Origin: Erysipelotrichaceae bacterium
Lineage (GTDB): Bacteria; Bacillota_I; Bacilli_A; ML615J-28; CAG-313
Reading direction: 5' to 3'
DNA: 64,000 bases
Assembly: GCA_015059015.1 (NCBI GenBank)
Contig: SVBG01000001.1
Span: forward strand, 260,026 to 324,025
The position numbers were made by a program, and so were the translations under genes. This document shows, in pieces, positions 26,700 to 36,693 of the stretch (positions within the stretch are counted from its first letter, which is position 1; the number at the start of each line of letters is the position of its first letter). The notes beneath the pieces are model-generated. The model worked only from the letters and a program-made list of their open reading frames with translations. It was not told the DNA's origin and did no database searches.

Positions 26700-29201
26700 A
26701 TGAAAGTTAAAGAAGTAGCGGAATTCTTAAAAGTGTCAACTGCAGATTTATTAAAATTATTAAAAAATGTTGCGTTTACACAAGTGTATACAGAAGAAAG
26801 TGATCTTGATAAAAATTTAGAAAAGAAATTAGCTAAACATTATGGAGTACCTTATCCATTTAAAACTAAAAATAAACCAGCAGCACCTAAAGCTGCTCCT
26901 GGTAAGCCAGCTGTACCTGACAATTCTGGAAAAGCTGGTAAACCTGAAAGTAAACAATCTGTTGCTACTAATGGAAAACCAGAAAACAAACAATCTGGAA
27001 AACAAGAAAAACCAGAAAATAAACAACCTGGAAAACAAGGTAAACCAGAAAATAAACAACCTGCAAAACAAGGTAAACCAGAAAATAAACAACCTGGAAA
27101 ACAAGAAAAACCAGAAAACAAACAACCTGCAAAGCAAGGTAAACCAGAAAATAAACAACCTGCAAAACAAGGTAAACCAGAAAATAATAATAACAATAAT
27201 AATAAATCAAATTCTAAACCACGTCCTAGTGATATTCCATCTTATAAAGATGAAATCGTTGAAACATTAGTTGATGAAGAATTTTTAGATAAATATGATG
27301 AATTCTTAGAAGATGGTCAATATGAAGGTGGAGGAAACAATAGAATTAAACCTAAAATAAGCACTAGAGATAAAGTTGTTAGTAAGAAACCTAAACAACA
27401 TAAGAGTCGTGCTGAAAAATTAGCAGGTACTATTGAACAAAAGAAAGAAGAAAATGTTCTTTATTATGAACTAAATATGACTGTTATGGATGTTGCTGAA
27501 GAACTTGGAATTTCTGTAACTGATTTAGTTAAAAAGTTATTTACTTCAATGGGTATTTTTGCATCTGCAACTCAAACATTAGATAGAGATACTATTGAAC
27601 TTATCGCAATGGAATATAACTTTGAAGTAAAAGACAAACAAATTACTGATTTAATTAGATTTGATGAAATCGAAATTGAAGATAATCCAGAAGATCTTGA
27701 ACCTCGTCCTGCAATTGTTACTATAATGGGACACGTAGACCATGGTAAAACTACACTTCTAGATACAATTAGAAGTAGCCATGTTGTTCGTGGTGAAGCA
27801 GGTGGTATTACACAACATATCGGTGCTTATCAAGTTCAAAAAGATGGTCGTTTAATTACATTTATTGATACTCCAGGGCATGCTGCATTTACTGAAATGC
27901 GTGCTCGTGGTGCTCAAGTTACAGATATTGTTATTTTAGTAGTTGCTGCTGATGATGGAATGATGCCTCAAACAAAAGAAGCTATTGAACATGCCCAAGC
28001 TGCAGGTGTTCCAATTATTGTTGCAATTAATAAAATGGATAAACCTACTGCAAATCCTGATCGTGTAAAACAAGAATTAATGTCATATAACCTAATTGCT
28101 GAAGAATGGGGTGGGGATACTATCTTTGTTCCAATCTCAGCACTTACAGGCAAAGGTGTTGATGACTTACTTGAAATGGTCATTTTAACAAGTGATATGA
28201 ATGAATATAAAGCTAATCCTAAACGTTTAGCAATTGGTACTGTAATTGAAGCAAGACTTGATAAAGGTCGTGGTCCTGTTGCAACACTTCTTGTTCAAAA
28301 TGGTACTTTAAAAGTTGGTGACATGATTGTTGTAGGTACAACTTATGGTCGTGTACGTGCAATGCAAGATGAACTTGGTCGTCAAGTTAAAGTAGCTGGT
28401 CCTGCTAAACCAGTTGAAATTACTGGTATTGCAGAAGTTCCATTTGCAGGTGAAAAATTCATGGCATTAGATGATGAAAGAAAAGCAAGAGCTATTGCTG
28501 AAGTTCGTGCTCAAAATAAATTTAATGAAGAAATCGGTAATGCAAGAGCTGCTTCTTTAAATGAAATCATGTCTGAAGCAAATGGTGAATTAAAAGTACT
28601 AAACTTAATCATTAAGTGTGATGTTCAAGGTTCTATTGAAGCAATCAAAGGTTTAGTTGATAAGATTCAAATTGAAGGAACTAAGATTAATATTATTAGT
28701 GCTCGTGTTGGTGGTGTTACTGATAATGATATTAGTCTTGCTATCGCATCACATGCTATTATTGTTGGATTTAATATTCGTCCTACAAGTCAAATTAGTG
28801 ATCTTGCAAAAGAAAAGAATGTTGAAATTCGTTTATATAATATTATTTATAAACTTCAAGAAGATATTGAAAAAGCTGCTAAAGGTATGCTTGATCCAGT
28901 ATTTGAAGAAAAAATTACAGGTGAAGCAGAAGTTCGTGAATTATTTAAAATCTCTAGAATTGGTACAATTGCTGGTTCAATGGTAACTAGAGGATCAATC
29001 GTAAGAGGTGGAACAATTAGAGTAATTCGTGATAGTATTGTTATCTATACTGGTAAGATAGCAGGTCTTCGTCGTTTTAAAGAAGACGTTAAAGAAGTTA
29101 AAGAAGGATACGATTGTGGTATTACAATTGAACACTTTAATGACGTTAAAGTTGGAGACCGTTTAGAATGCTTCGTTATGGAAGAAACTGAGCGTGAATA
29201 A
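26700..29201 (+). CDS. infB: Translation initiation factor IF-2
   Basis: GTPase that brings fMet-tRNA to the 30S subunit. The 833-residue protein has an N-terminal IF2N domain (1-50), a Lys/Gln/Pro/Asn-rich linker built of tandem repeats (about residues 85-165), a second IF2N domain ([19 protein letters not shown] near 260), then the G domain with [20 protein letters not shown] and NKMD, and the IF2 beta-barrel and C2 tRNA-binding domains. GTPase motifs are intact. The repeat linker is the one unusual part. Start supported by GAAGGAGAG seven bases upstream. Confidence 0.98.
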   Translation: MKVKEVAEFLKVSTADLLKLLKNVAFTQVYTEESDLDKNLEKKLAKHYGVPYPFKTKNKPAAPKAAPGKPAVPDNSGKAGKPESKQSVATNGKPENKQSGKQEKPENKQPGKQGKPENKQPAKQGKPENKQPGKQEKPENKQPAKQGKPENKQPAKQGKPENNNNNNNKSNSKPRPSDIPSYKDEIVETLVDEEFLDKYDEFLEDGQYEGGGNNRIKPKISTRDKVVSKKPKQHKSRAEKLAGTIEQKKEENVLYYELNMTVMDVAEELGISVTDLVKKLFTSMGIFASATQTLDRDTIELIAMEYNFEVKDKQITDLIRFDEIEIEDNPEDLEPRPAIVTIMGHVDHGKTTLLDTIRSSHVVRGEAGGITQHIGAYQVQKDGRLITFIDTPGHAAFTEMRARGAQVTDIVILVVAADDGMMPQTKEAIEHAQAAGVPIIVAINKMDKPTANPDRVKQELMSYNLIAEEWGGDTIFVPISALTGKGVDDLLEMVILTSDMNEYKANPKRLAIGTVIEARLDKGRGPVATLLVQNGTLKVGDMIVVGTTYGRVRAMQDELGRQVKVAGPAKPVEITGIAEVPFAGEKFMALDDERKARAIAEVRAQNKFNEEIGNARAASLNEIMSEANGELKVLNLIIKCDVQGSIEAIKGLVDKIQIEGTKINIISARVGGVTDNDISLAIASHAIIVGFNIRPTSQISDLAKEKNVEIRLYNIIYKLQEDIEKAAKGMLDPVFEEKITGEAEVRELFKISRIGTIAGSMVTRGSIVRGGTIRVIRDSIVIYTGKIAGLRRFKEDVKEVKEGYDCGITIEHFNDVKVGDRLECFVMEETERE
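26968..27183 (+). repeat. Tandem 33-base repeat inside infB
   Basis: About six to seven imperfect in-frame units encode variants of [11 protein letters not shown] (alternating [11 protein letters not shown] and [11 protein letters not shown]). Units differ by few bases, which suggests recent expansion or gene conversion, and every unit keeps the frame. The linker between IF2N domains is known to vary greatly in length in this protein. Confidence 0.9.
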
Positions 29202-29203
29202 TT

Positions 29204-29542
29204 ATGGGATATCGTGTTCAACGTGTTGAAAAAATAATTGAAAGAGAACTTGCTAGCATTATCTTTAGTGAAGTTCATAATGAATTAATCAAATTTGTAT
29301 CGATTACAAAAGTAGCACTTAATAAAGATATGAGTGTAGCCATGGTGTGGTATACAGTACTTGGAAACGATGGTGAAATTGAAGCTACTAAAAAAGCTTT
29401 GGAACAAGCTAAAGGATTCTTAAGAAGTGAACTTGCTCACCGTTTAGATTTAAGAAAAACTCCAGAACTTCGTTTTAAATATGATGAATCTCTAACTTAT
29501 GGGAATCATATTAATGAAGTTATTGAAAATTTAAAGAAATAG
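29204..29542 (+). CDS. rbfA: Ribosome-binding factor A
   Basis: 30S maturation factor with a KH-like fold. The 112-residue protein shows RVQRVEKIIERELASII, DMSVAMVWYTVLG, FLRSELAHRLDLRKTPELRFKYDESL, all typical of RbfA. It starts two bases after the infB stop and closes the translation operon. Confidence 0.95.
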   Translation: MGYRVQRVEKIIERELASIIFSEVHNELIKFVSITKVALNKDMSVAMVWYTVLGNDGEIEATKKALEQAKGFLRSELAHRLDLRKTPELRFKYDESLTYGNHINEVIENLKK

Positions 29543-29554
29543 AGGAATATATAT

Positions 29555-31024
29555 ATGAGAACTAGTGGAATACTTTTACCAATATTCAGTCTTCCTAATT
29601 CATATGGTATTGGAACACTGGGAAAAGAGGCTTATGAGTTTGTTGATTTTTTGGAAAAATGTCATCAATCATATTGGCAAGTTCTACCAATCGGACCAAC
29701 GTCTTATGGAGATAGCCCATATCAATCATTTTCAGTATTTGCGGGAAATCCATATTTTATTGATTTTGATTTATTAAAAGAAGATGGGCTTTTAGAAGAG
29801 TCTGATTATGATTATTTATTAGATGAATCGCTAGTAATAGATTATGGTAAACTGTATAACACTAGGTATCTTGTATTAAAAAAAGCTTTTTCTAAGTTTG
29901 ATGTAAAACTTATGAAAAAGTTTGAAAAAGAGCATAAAGACTGGTTAGAAGATTTCTCTTTATTTATGACACTTAAAGACTATCATAATGGTGTATCATT
30001 TTTAGAGTGGGAAGACTCTTACAAATATCGTGATAAAAAAGCGTTAAATAGTTTTAAAAAAGAACATTTAAGTGATGCAAACTTTTGGAAATTTACACAA
30101 TATGTTTTCTTTAAACAATGGAATGCTTTAAGAGATTATGCTAATTCAAAAGGAATTAAAATAATAGGTGATATGCCAATATATACAGCACTTGATTCTT
30201 CAGATGTATGGGCAAATCCTAAATTTTTCCAATTAGGAAGTGACTTAGTGCCTTTAATGGTTGCAGGATGTCCTGCTGATGATTTTGCTCCACTTGGTCA
30301 ACTTTGGGGGAATCCTTTATATGATTATAAAGTGATGAAAGAAGATAATTATACTTGGTGGGTAAGACGTGTTGAAGTAGCAGCTAAGTTATTTGATACA
30401 ATTAGAATTGATCATTTTAGAGGATTTGAAGCATATTTTGCAATACCAGCTACTGATACTGACGCAATGCGTGGTAAATGGAAAAAAGGTCCTAATGTTA
30501 GTTTATTTAACGCAATTAAAAAAGCTTTAGGTGAAGTCGATATTATTGCTGAAAACTTAGGGTTTTTAACAGAAGGTGTTCATAAGATGCTTAAAAAATT
30601 AGGATATCCTGGTATGAAAATATTAGAATTTGGTTTTGATCCAAAAGGTGATTCAGAACATATGCCACACCATTTAACTGTTAATGATGTAGTATATACT
30701 GGTACTCATGATAATCCTCCTGTTAGAGGTTGGTATGATACTCTAGATGAAGAAGAAAAACTATTTGTGCATGAATATCTACATTTTGATAATCCTTATG
30801 AAGTAGGAAATGAACTTATTCGTGCAGCACTTTCATCTGTATGTGATTTAGCTATTATACCTTTTTGGGATTATTTACAAAAAGGTCTTGAGGCAAGAAT
30901 TAATACACCTTCAGTTTTAGGTGGAAATTGGACTTTTAGAATTGAAAAAAATGATATGAATAGTGATTTATGTGATTATATAAATAAATTAACTAAAGTC
31001 TATCGTAGAGATAATAATAAATAA
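29555..31024 (+). CDS. malQ: 4-alpha-glucanotransferase (amylomaltase)
   Basis: GH77 enzyme that moves alpha-1,4-glucan chains between maltodextrins or glycogen. The 489 residues have the expected length. Visible are RTSGILLPIFSLPNSYGIG at the N-terminus, IGDMPIYTALDSSDVWANP, the nucleophile Asp in TIRIDHFRGFEAYF, the acid/base Glu in IIAENLG and the third carboxylate in YTGTHDNPPV. It begins 12 bases after rbfA behind GAGGAATATAT, so it may read through from the translation operon. No other glycogen or maltose gene is nearby. Confidence 0.96.
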   Translation: MRTSGILLPIFSLPNSYGIGTLGKEAYEFVDFLEKCHQSYWQVLPIGPTSYGDSPYQSFSVFAGNPYFIDFDLLKEDGLLEESDYDYLLDESLVIDYGKLYNTRYLVLKKAFSKFDVKLMKKFEKEHKDWLEDFSLFMTLKDYHNGVSFLEWEDSYKYRDKKALNSFKKEHLSDANFWKFTQYVFFKQWNALRDYANSKGIKIIGDMPIYTALDSSDVWANPKFFQLGSDLVPLMVAGCPADDFAPLGQLWGNPLYDYKVMKEDNYTWWVRRVEVAAKLFDTIRIDHFRGFEAYFAIPATDTDAMRGKWKKGPNVSLFNAIKKALGEVDIIAENLGFLTEGVHKMLKKLGYPGMKILEFGFDPKGDSEHMPHHLTVNDVVYTGTHDNPPVRGWYDTLDEEEKLFVHEYLHFDNPYEVGNELIRAALSSVCDLAIIPFWDYLQKGLEARINTPSVLGGNWTFRIEKNDMNSDLCDYINKLTKVYRRDNNK

Positions 31025-31043
31025 TTTATTAATAGGTGTTTAA

Positions 31044-32840
31044 ATGGAAGATAAGATTTTAGAACATATTAAAGCAAAACTTTCACTTGTTCCACTTAAA
31101 CCTGGTTGCTACCAAATGTATAATAAAGATGGTGTCATTATTTATGTAGGTAAAGCAAAACTTCTTGCAAATAGACTTAAAAGTTATTTTACAGGAAGTC
31201 ATGACGCAAAAACTACACAAATGGTATCTGAAGTTGTTGATTTTGAGTATATTATTACACGAAGTGAAACAGAAGCATTTTTATTAGAACATAACTTTAT
31301 TAAAGAATACAGACCTCATTATAATATCCTACTTATGGATGATAAAACATACCCCTATATATGTTTAACAAAAGAAACACATCCAAGATTAATTGTTACA
31401 AGAGATGTAAAATTAGGTAATAAAAAAAATAGTGGTAAATTATTTGGTCCATATCCTAATGTTTCTGCATGTCGTGATACATGTGAAATATTAAATAAAG
31501 TATATCCGTTTAGAAAATGTAATCAAATACCTAAGAAACATTGTTTATATTATGATATGGGACAATGTCTTGCACCATGTGAAAATATTGTTACTAAAGA
31601 TGATTATGAAGAATATATTACGAGCGTTTCTAAATTCTTAAATGGAAACGATACTGAACTTTTAAATATTTTAAAAGAAAAGATGGAAATAGCTAGTGAA
31701 AATCTAGAATTTGAAAAAGCTATTGAGTATCGTAATATTATTACTAGTGTTACTAGTTTAATGGAAAAACAAACAATGACATTAAATGATGGTAAAACTA
31801 GAGATATATTTGGTTTTTATGTAGCTAATGAAACGGTATGTGTTCAAGTGTTACATATGAGAAGTGGTAGAATAATTGAACGTAGTGGAGAAGTGTTCGA
31901 TGTAGTAGATAATTTAGATGATTTACTTGTATCTTATATATATACTTTTTATGATTCAAAAGATGTTTTAGTTCCATCTGAAATTCTTACACCATATATA
32001 GAAGGTATTAATATAATAAGTGAATTATTAAATGTAAAAACATATGTTCCTGTAAGAGGAATAAAGAAGAAGTTAGTTGATTTAGTTTGTGAAAATGCGA
32101 AAAATAATTTAGATAACTTAGATAAATTAAGATTAATTAAATTATCTAAGACTAAAGAACCATTAATAGAACTATCTAATCTTCTTAATATTAGTTATCC
32201 AAAAGTAATTGAATTATTTGATAACTCTAATATTCAAGGTGCTAGTCCAATATCAGCTATGGTTACATATATTGATGGGATTAGATCTCCTAAAGATTAT
32301 AGGAAGTATAATATAAAAACAGTTATTGGTGCCGATGATTATCACACAATGCAAGAAGTCCTAACAAGAAGATATACAAGAGTTTTAAAAGATAATTTAA
32401 GAAAACCTAATCTTGTAATTGTTGATGGAGGTATTCCTCAAGTAAGAGCAGCTAAAGTGGTATTTGAAAAATTAGGTATTGATGATATATATCTAATGGG
32501 ACTTGAAAAAGATGATCGACACCGTACAAAAGCTATTGTTACAAAAGATTTAGTAGAAATAGAAATTGATAAACATTCTAATTTATTTTTGTTATTAGAG
32601 GCAATGCAAGATGAAGTTCATAGATTTGCGATAACATTCTTTAAAGAAACTCATACTAAAAATACTTTTAATAGTAGTCTAGATGAAGTTGAAGGAATTG
32701 GTAAAAGAAGAAAAATGACACTTTTAAAAGCATTTAATTCAATTGAAGAAATAGCTTCTAGTAGTGTAGAAAAGTTAGTTTCACTTGGAATTCCTAAAAA
32801 AATTGCTGAAGAATTATTAAATAAACTAAATACTAAATAA
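31044..32840 (+). CDS. uvrC: Excinuclease ABC subunit C
   Basis: Makes the dual incisions in nucleotide excision repair with UvrB. Order: GIY-YIG nuclease domain (PGCYQMYNKDGVIIYVGKAK, residues 19-38), Cys-rich segment (CNQIPKKHCLYYDMGQC), UvrB-binding UVR motif (about 205-240), RNase H-like nuclease domain with IVDGGIPQVRAA, and a helix-hairpin-helix end (LDEVEGIGKRRKMTLLKAF). Length 598 is standard. Weak ATAGGTGTTTAA site before the ATG; 20 bases after malQ. Confidence 0.97.
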   Translation: MEDKILEHIKAKLSLVPLKPGCYQMYNKDGVIIYVGKAKLLANRLKSYFTGSHDAKTTQMVSEVVDFEYIITRSETEAFLLEHNFIKEYRPHYNILLMDDKTYPYICLTKETHPRLIVTRDVKLGNKKNSGKLFGPYPNVSACRDTCEILNKVYPFRKCNQIPKKHCLYYDMGQCLAPCENIVTKDDYEEYITSVSKFLNGNDTELLNILKEKMEIASENLEFEKAIEYRNIITSVTSLMEKQTMTLNDGKTRDIFGFYVANETVCVQVLHMRSGRIIERSGEVFDVVDNLDDLLVSYIYTFYDSKDVLVPSEILTPYIEGINIISELLNVKTYVPVRGIKKKLVDLVCENAKNNLDNLDKLRLIKLSKTKEPLIELSNLLNISYPKVIELFDNSNIQGASPISAMVTYIDGIRSPKDYRKYNIKTVIGADDYHTMQEVLTRRYTRVLKDNLRKPNLVIVDGGIPQVRAAKVVFEKLGIDDIYLMGLEKDDRHRTKAIVTKDLVEIEIDKHSNLFLLLEAMQDEVHRFAITFFKETHTKNTFNSSLDEVEGIGKRRKMTLLKAFNSIEEIASSSVEKLVSLGIPKKIAEELLNKLNTK

Positions 32841-32898
32841 AGAGGTAACAAATATACTTTTTTCTTCATAAAATAAATAGAAGGAAAAGGTGATTAAA

Positions 32899-33105
32899 AT
32901 GAATAATAATTTTCTAACACCAAGAGAGCGTCAAATATTTGAACTTTTAGTAAAACAATATGATACAGAAATGATTGCAGAAAAATTAGATATTACATCT
33001 AAAACTGTCAGAAATCATATATCTAATGTTATACAAAAACTTGGTGTAAAAGGAAGAAGTCAAGCCATTTTAGAATTAATTAAAATGGATGAAATTAAAT
33101 TTTAG
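32899..33105 (+). CDS. Stand-alone LuxR/GerE-type helix-turn-helix protein
   Basis: The 68-residue product is only the DNA-binding domain: LTPRERQIFELLVKQY, MIAEKLDITSKTVRNHISNVIQKLGVKGRSQAILEL. Such minimal regulators include GerE, a late mother-cell regulator in sporulation, and this protein could be its counterpart, but similarity is to the general fold. The ATG at 32899 is favoured because AAAAGGTG precedes it; an in-frame GTG at 32890 lies in that site. It sits between uvrC and an exonuclease gene and is likely co-transcribed with the latter. Confidence 0.85.
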   Translation: MNNNFLTPRERQIFELLVKQYDTEMIAEKLDITSKTVRNHISNVIQKLGVKGRSQAILELIKMDEIKF

Positions 33106-33120
33106 AAAGGACAAACGTTT

Positions 33121-33987
33121 ATGCAAACCTTTTGTGGTAGAATAAGAAATGTTTACGAAGATGACAGAATCTTTGAAATCTTATATAAAAAACGTATCTA
33201 TCATTTTCGTCTAACAAGAAGCCAAATGAAAAAGTTTCAGCCTTATTTACAAGAAGGTTTGTATGTCTTTTTTAAAGCTTTTGATGAAGAGAAAAAATAT
33301 GGTCGTTTTATAGCATACGATGTTATTAACTTTATTAAGTTAGTTCGTCATGTGGGTAGAAAAACTATTGTATATTATGATATTCAAACAATTAAAGAAG
33401 GAGTTAGGAAACTCCTTAAAAAAGATGGATATCGTTTATTTATTGATTTAGAATTTACAATGCCACCATATAATTATAATCATTCTAGTGGTGAGGTTTT
33501 CTATTCAGAAATTGTTCAATATGGAATGTATATAGAAGATTCAAGTGGTAATATTATTGATTCTGCTGTGGGACTAATTAGACCTAAATGTAAACTAGGT
33601 ATAAGTGATAGAATGATGGAGTTTATTCATGTATCAAAAGAAAAGTTAGAACATGCTCCATATTATTCAAAGTTTTATAATAAGTTAAAAGACTATATGA
33701 TGTTTTATCAACCTACAATTTATGTATGGGGTAAAAATGATTATTTAATGATTGATAAGTCATATAAGTTACATAATGTTAAACCAGTTACAGAACGTAA
33801 GAATTTTGTTAACTTAATGCAAATTATTAAAAATTATTATGGGATTAAAAATGATATTGGACTATATGCTGCATTTGAACTTTTAGGTGCAAAACCTCCA
33901 ATGGAAATTCAAGATCATAATGCATTACATGATGCAGAAGCTACACTAGAAGTATTTCACTTATTTGAAAATGAAATAAATAAATAA
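33121..33987 (+). CDS. DnaQ-like 3'-5' exonuclease with N-terminal domain
   Basis: A 288-residue protein. Residues 1-95 form a small beta-rich domain with many basic residues, possibly OB-like and nucleic-acid binding. From residue 105 a DEDDh exonuclease domain starts with LFIDLEFTMPPYNYN (first Asp and Glu), continues with YVWGKNDYLMID (second Asp) and ends with QDHNALHDAEATLEVFHLF (His and last Asp). The fold is shared by KapD, a sporulation-related exonuclease of Bacillus, and by RNA-processing enzymes; target unknown. Ribosome binding site GAAAGGACAAACG. Confidence 0.85.
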   Translation: MQTFCGRIRNVYEDDRIFEILYKKRIYHFRLTRSQMKKFQPYLQEGLYVFFKAFDEEKKYGRFIAYDVINFIKLVRHVGRKTIVYYDIQTIKEGVRKLLKKDGYRLFIDLEFTMPPYNYNHSSGEVFYSEIVQYGMYIEDSSGNIIDSAVGLIRPKCKLGISDRMMEFIHVSKEKLEHAPYYSKFYNKLKDYMMFYQPTIYVWGKNDYLMIDKSYKLHNVKPVTERKNFVNLMQIIKNYYGIKNDIGLYAAFELLGAKPPMEIQDHNALHDAEATLEVFHLFENEINK

Positions 33988-34031
33988 AAAAATTTATTAA
34001 AATATAAAATTATGAGGAAAGGAGGAAACGA

Positions 34032-35873
34032 ATGGAAAATAAACAACCTAATAGTTCTAATAAACCAAAAAAATATTATAAGAAGAAAAAACCTACTAAT
34101 AATAAACCAGTTAATGAACCTAATAATGAAGTTGTAACTGATGTTTCTAGTGAACCTAAAAAAGTTGTTAAATATAAACCAAGAAAAGAATTAGGAAGAA
34201 AACCAGTTGTTAAAGAACAAAATGTAAAGGTTTATTCACTAGGTGGTTTAGGTGTTGTTGGAATGAACATGTATGTTGTAGAAGTAGATGATGAAATCAT
34301 CGTTATTGATGCGGGAGTATTGTTTGCTGATGATGATGTTCATGGTGTAAACTATATCATTCCTGATTTTACGCATCTAGTTGAAAATGAAAGTCGTATT
34401 GCAGGTTTATTTATAACACATGGACATGAAGATCATATTGGTGGATTACCATTTTTACTTCAAAAAGTAAAAATTCCAACTATTTATGCTGCTGGTATTG
34501 CGGTACCTTTAATTCAAAATAAATTAGCAGAATTTCCTGATATTGAATATAACTTAAAAGAATTTACAAGTGATGATGTAATAGAATATAAAAACACAAG
34601 TGTTTCATTTTTTAGAACAAATCACTCAATTCCAGATTCATATGGGATGGCAATAAAAACTAAGTATGGTTATGTTGTAAATAGTGGTGACTTTAAGTTT
34701 GACTTTAGTCCACTTGGTCATATGTCTGATTTTCATAAGATGACTAGACTTGGTGAAGAAGGCGTTGTATGTTTGTTATCAGAAAGTACTAACGCTAACA
34801 TTGACGAATTTTCGTCAAGTGAAAGAAAGATTGCAGAAACACTAGATAGTTTATTCCATCAAATTGAAGGTAGAATTATTGTAGCAACTTTTGCATCTAA
34901 TGTATATCGTGTACAACAAATAATTGCTTCTTCGATTGAATGTGGTAGAAAAGTTATTGTATTTGGTCATAGTATGGAAAAAACAATAGAAGCAGCTATT
35001 AAACTTAATTATATAGAAGCTCCAAAAGGTTGGATTCTTAGAGCTAGAGAGTTAAAGAAAATTGAAACTGAGCATGTTACAATTCTTTGTACTGGATCTC
35101 AAGGTGAACCTCTTGCAGCTTTATCAAGAATTGCTGCAGGTACTCATAAACAAATTAAGTTACTACCTGATGATACAATTATTTACTCCTCAAAACCAAT
35201 TCCAGGTAATGAACAATTTATTAATAGAAATATTAATAAATTAGTTCATGCAGGGGCGCACGTTATAAAAAATAACCCACTTACTGATACACATACAACG
35301 GGACATGCATCACAAAATGAGTTACGAATGATGTTATCATTTATGAAACCTAAATATTTTGTTCCAGTACATGGTGAATATTTTATGTTAAGAAAACATG
35401 TTAAAATTGCCCTTGGGCTTGGACTAAAAAAGGAAAACTGTTTTGTACTTGCACCTGGAGATGTTTTAAACATTAATAATAATGGTGCTACTGTTATAAA
35501 AGATGCAGTTAAAGCATCCGATGTATATTTAGATGGATCATTATCTGATGTTGACAGTAATGTTCTAAAAGAAAGAAGAAAGATGGCAGATGAAGGATTA
35601 GTTAGTGCAACTTTCTTTATTAATAAGAAAAAAGAGATTATTAATAAACCGATAGTAACACTTAATGGTTTTTCAACTCCAGATAAGGCAGATGAATTAA
35701 TTTTAATGTTATCAAACAAGTGTGTTGAAATATATAATAATTTAAATAAAGATAATTCTAATATTTCATTTAGTGCATTAGAACGTCAAATAGCAAATCA
35801 AATGTATCAATTTATATATAATAAAATGGACCGTAAACCATTAATTGTTGTTTCCATTAAAAAGATAAGATAG
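34032..35873 (+). CDS. rnj: Ribonuclease J
   Basis: Metallo-beta-lactamase nuclease with endo- and 5' exonuclease activity, central to mRNA decay and rRNA maturation in Firmicutes. After a 60-residue basic, Asn/Lys/Pro-rich extension (KKYYKKKKPTNN) the core begins at VKVYSLGGLGVVGMNMYVVE. Metal ligands are in FITHGHEDHIGGLP, and later VNSGDFKFD, beta-CASP motifs FGHSMEKT and SSKPIPGNE, and FVPVHGEY. The C-terminal J domain follows. Length 613 with the extension. The start at 34032 is fixed by AAAGGAGGAAACGA. The HAD gene begins two bases after its stop. Confidence 0.96.
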   Translation: MENKQPNSSNKPKKYYKKKKPTNNKPVNEPNNEVVTDVSSEPKKVVKYKPRKELGRKPVVKEQNVKVYSLGGLGVVGMNMYVVEVDDEIIVIDAGVLFADDDVHGVNYIIPDFTHLVENESRIAGLFITHGHEDHIGGLPFLLQKVKIPTIYAAGIAVPLIQNKLAEFPDIEYNLKEFTSDDVIEYKNTSVSFFRTNHSIPDSYGMAIKTKYGYVVNSGDFKFDFSPLGHMSDFHKMTRLGEEGVVCLLSESTNANIDEFSSSERKIAETLDSLFHQIEGRIIVATFASNVYRVQQIIASSIECGRKVIVFGHSMEKTIEAAIKLNYIEAPKGWILRARELKKIETEHVTILCTGSQGEPLAALSRIAAGTHKQIKLLPDDTIIYSSKPIPGNEQFINRNINKLVHAGAHVIKNNPLTDTHTTGHASQNELRMMLSFMKPKYFVPVHGEYFMLRKHVKIALGLGLKKENCFVLAPGDVLNINNNGATVIKDAVKASDVYLDGSLSDVDSNVLKERRKMADEGLVSATFFINKKKEIINKPIVTLNGFSTPDKADELILMLSNKCVEIYNNLNKDNSNISFSALERQIANQMYQFIYNKMDRKPLIVVSIKKIR

Positions 35874-35874
35874 T

Positions 35875-36660
35875 ATGAAAAAAGTATTATTTTTTGATGT
35901 TGATGGGACACTATTAACACCTAAAAAAAGAATTGTAGAACCTGCTACTTTAGAGGTATTAAAAGAGTTATCAACTAATTCAAATATTGATTTATATTTA
36001 TCTAGTGGTAGAGGCCTTGATACATTAAATGATGTTGAACATATTGTTTCTTATTTTACAGGACTTAATCTTGCGAATGGTGGTTATATTATTATTGGTG
36101 ATAAAACTTATTATAATTTTATAGATAAAGATCTTGTAAAAAATGTTGTTACATTTATGATTAAAAATAAAATATCTTTTTCAGCATCTACATTACATGG
36201 AAACTTAAGAATGTATTTTAATGATGAAATTAAAGCATCATTTGATAGAAATGTACCTGGACCATATATATTATTAAAAGAAGAAGATGATTTTTATTTT
36301 AGTGAAGTAATTCAATTTTGGTTACTTGGAAATAATGATGAAATTGATAAAACAAGCAAGAATTTTAAAGAATTAACATTCTTTAAATGGGGTGTATTTG
36401 GAGCTGACGTAATACCTGCATCTCGAAATAAAGCAACAGGAATTAAAAAAATTATAGAAATTATGAATTATGATATTAAAAATACATATGCATTTGGCGA
36501 TTCTGATAATGATGTTCCAATGTTTAAATTATGTAATACGAGCATTGTAATGGGTAAATGTACTCCTGCTGCTAAATCTGCTGCAAAATATATCACTGGA
36601 CTAATTGAAGAAGGTGGCCTTGCAGATGCTGTTAGAAAATATGTTTTAAATGAAAAATAA
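35875..36660 (+). CDS. Cof-type HAD phosphatase
   Basis: C2B-cap HAD hydrolase of 261 residues. Motif I FFDVDGTLLTP at residue 6, motif II LYLSSGR, Lys in the ASRNKATGIKKI stretch, and motif IV YAFGDSDNDVPMF. The family dephosphorylates sugar phosphates, flavin or other small phosphates; no specific substrate can be named. It starts a base after the RNase J stop, so it is co-transcribed; a hairpin at 36660-36692 ends the unit. Confidence 0.9.
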   Translation: MKKVLFFDVDGTLLTPKKRIVEPATLEVLKELSTNSNIDLYLSSGRGLDTLNDVEHIVSYFTGLNLANGGYIIIGDKTYYNFIDKDLVKNVVTFMIKNKISFSASTLHGNLRMYFNDEIKASFDRNVPGPYILLKEEDDFYFSEVIQFWLLGNNDEIDKTSKNFKELTFFKWGVFGADVIPASRNKATGIKKIIEIMNYDIKNTYAFGDSDNDVPMFKLCNTSIVMGKCTPAAKSAAKYITGLIEEGGLADAVRKYVLNEK

Positions 36661-36692
36661 AAGATAGAAAGTTCGAAACTTTCTATCTTTTT
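36660..36692. terminator. Bidirectional terminator
   Basis: AAGATAGAAAGTT pairs with AACTTTCTATCTT, with T-runs on both strands, between the HAD gene and the convergent def gene. Confidence 0.85.
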
Positions 36693-36693
36693 T

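Noticed and set aside
26968-27183. Regular repeats that could suggest a CRISPR array
   Set aside because: Units are contiguous without spacers, stay in frame with IF-2 and encode a Lys/Gln/Pro linker.
26829-27270. Long open frames on both strands across the infB repeat
   Set aside because: They are products of the repeat composition in other frames, without ribosome binding sites or recognisable proteins.
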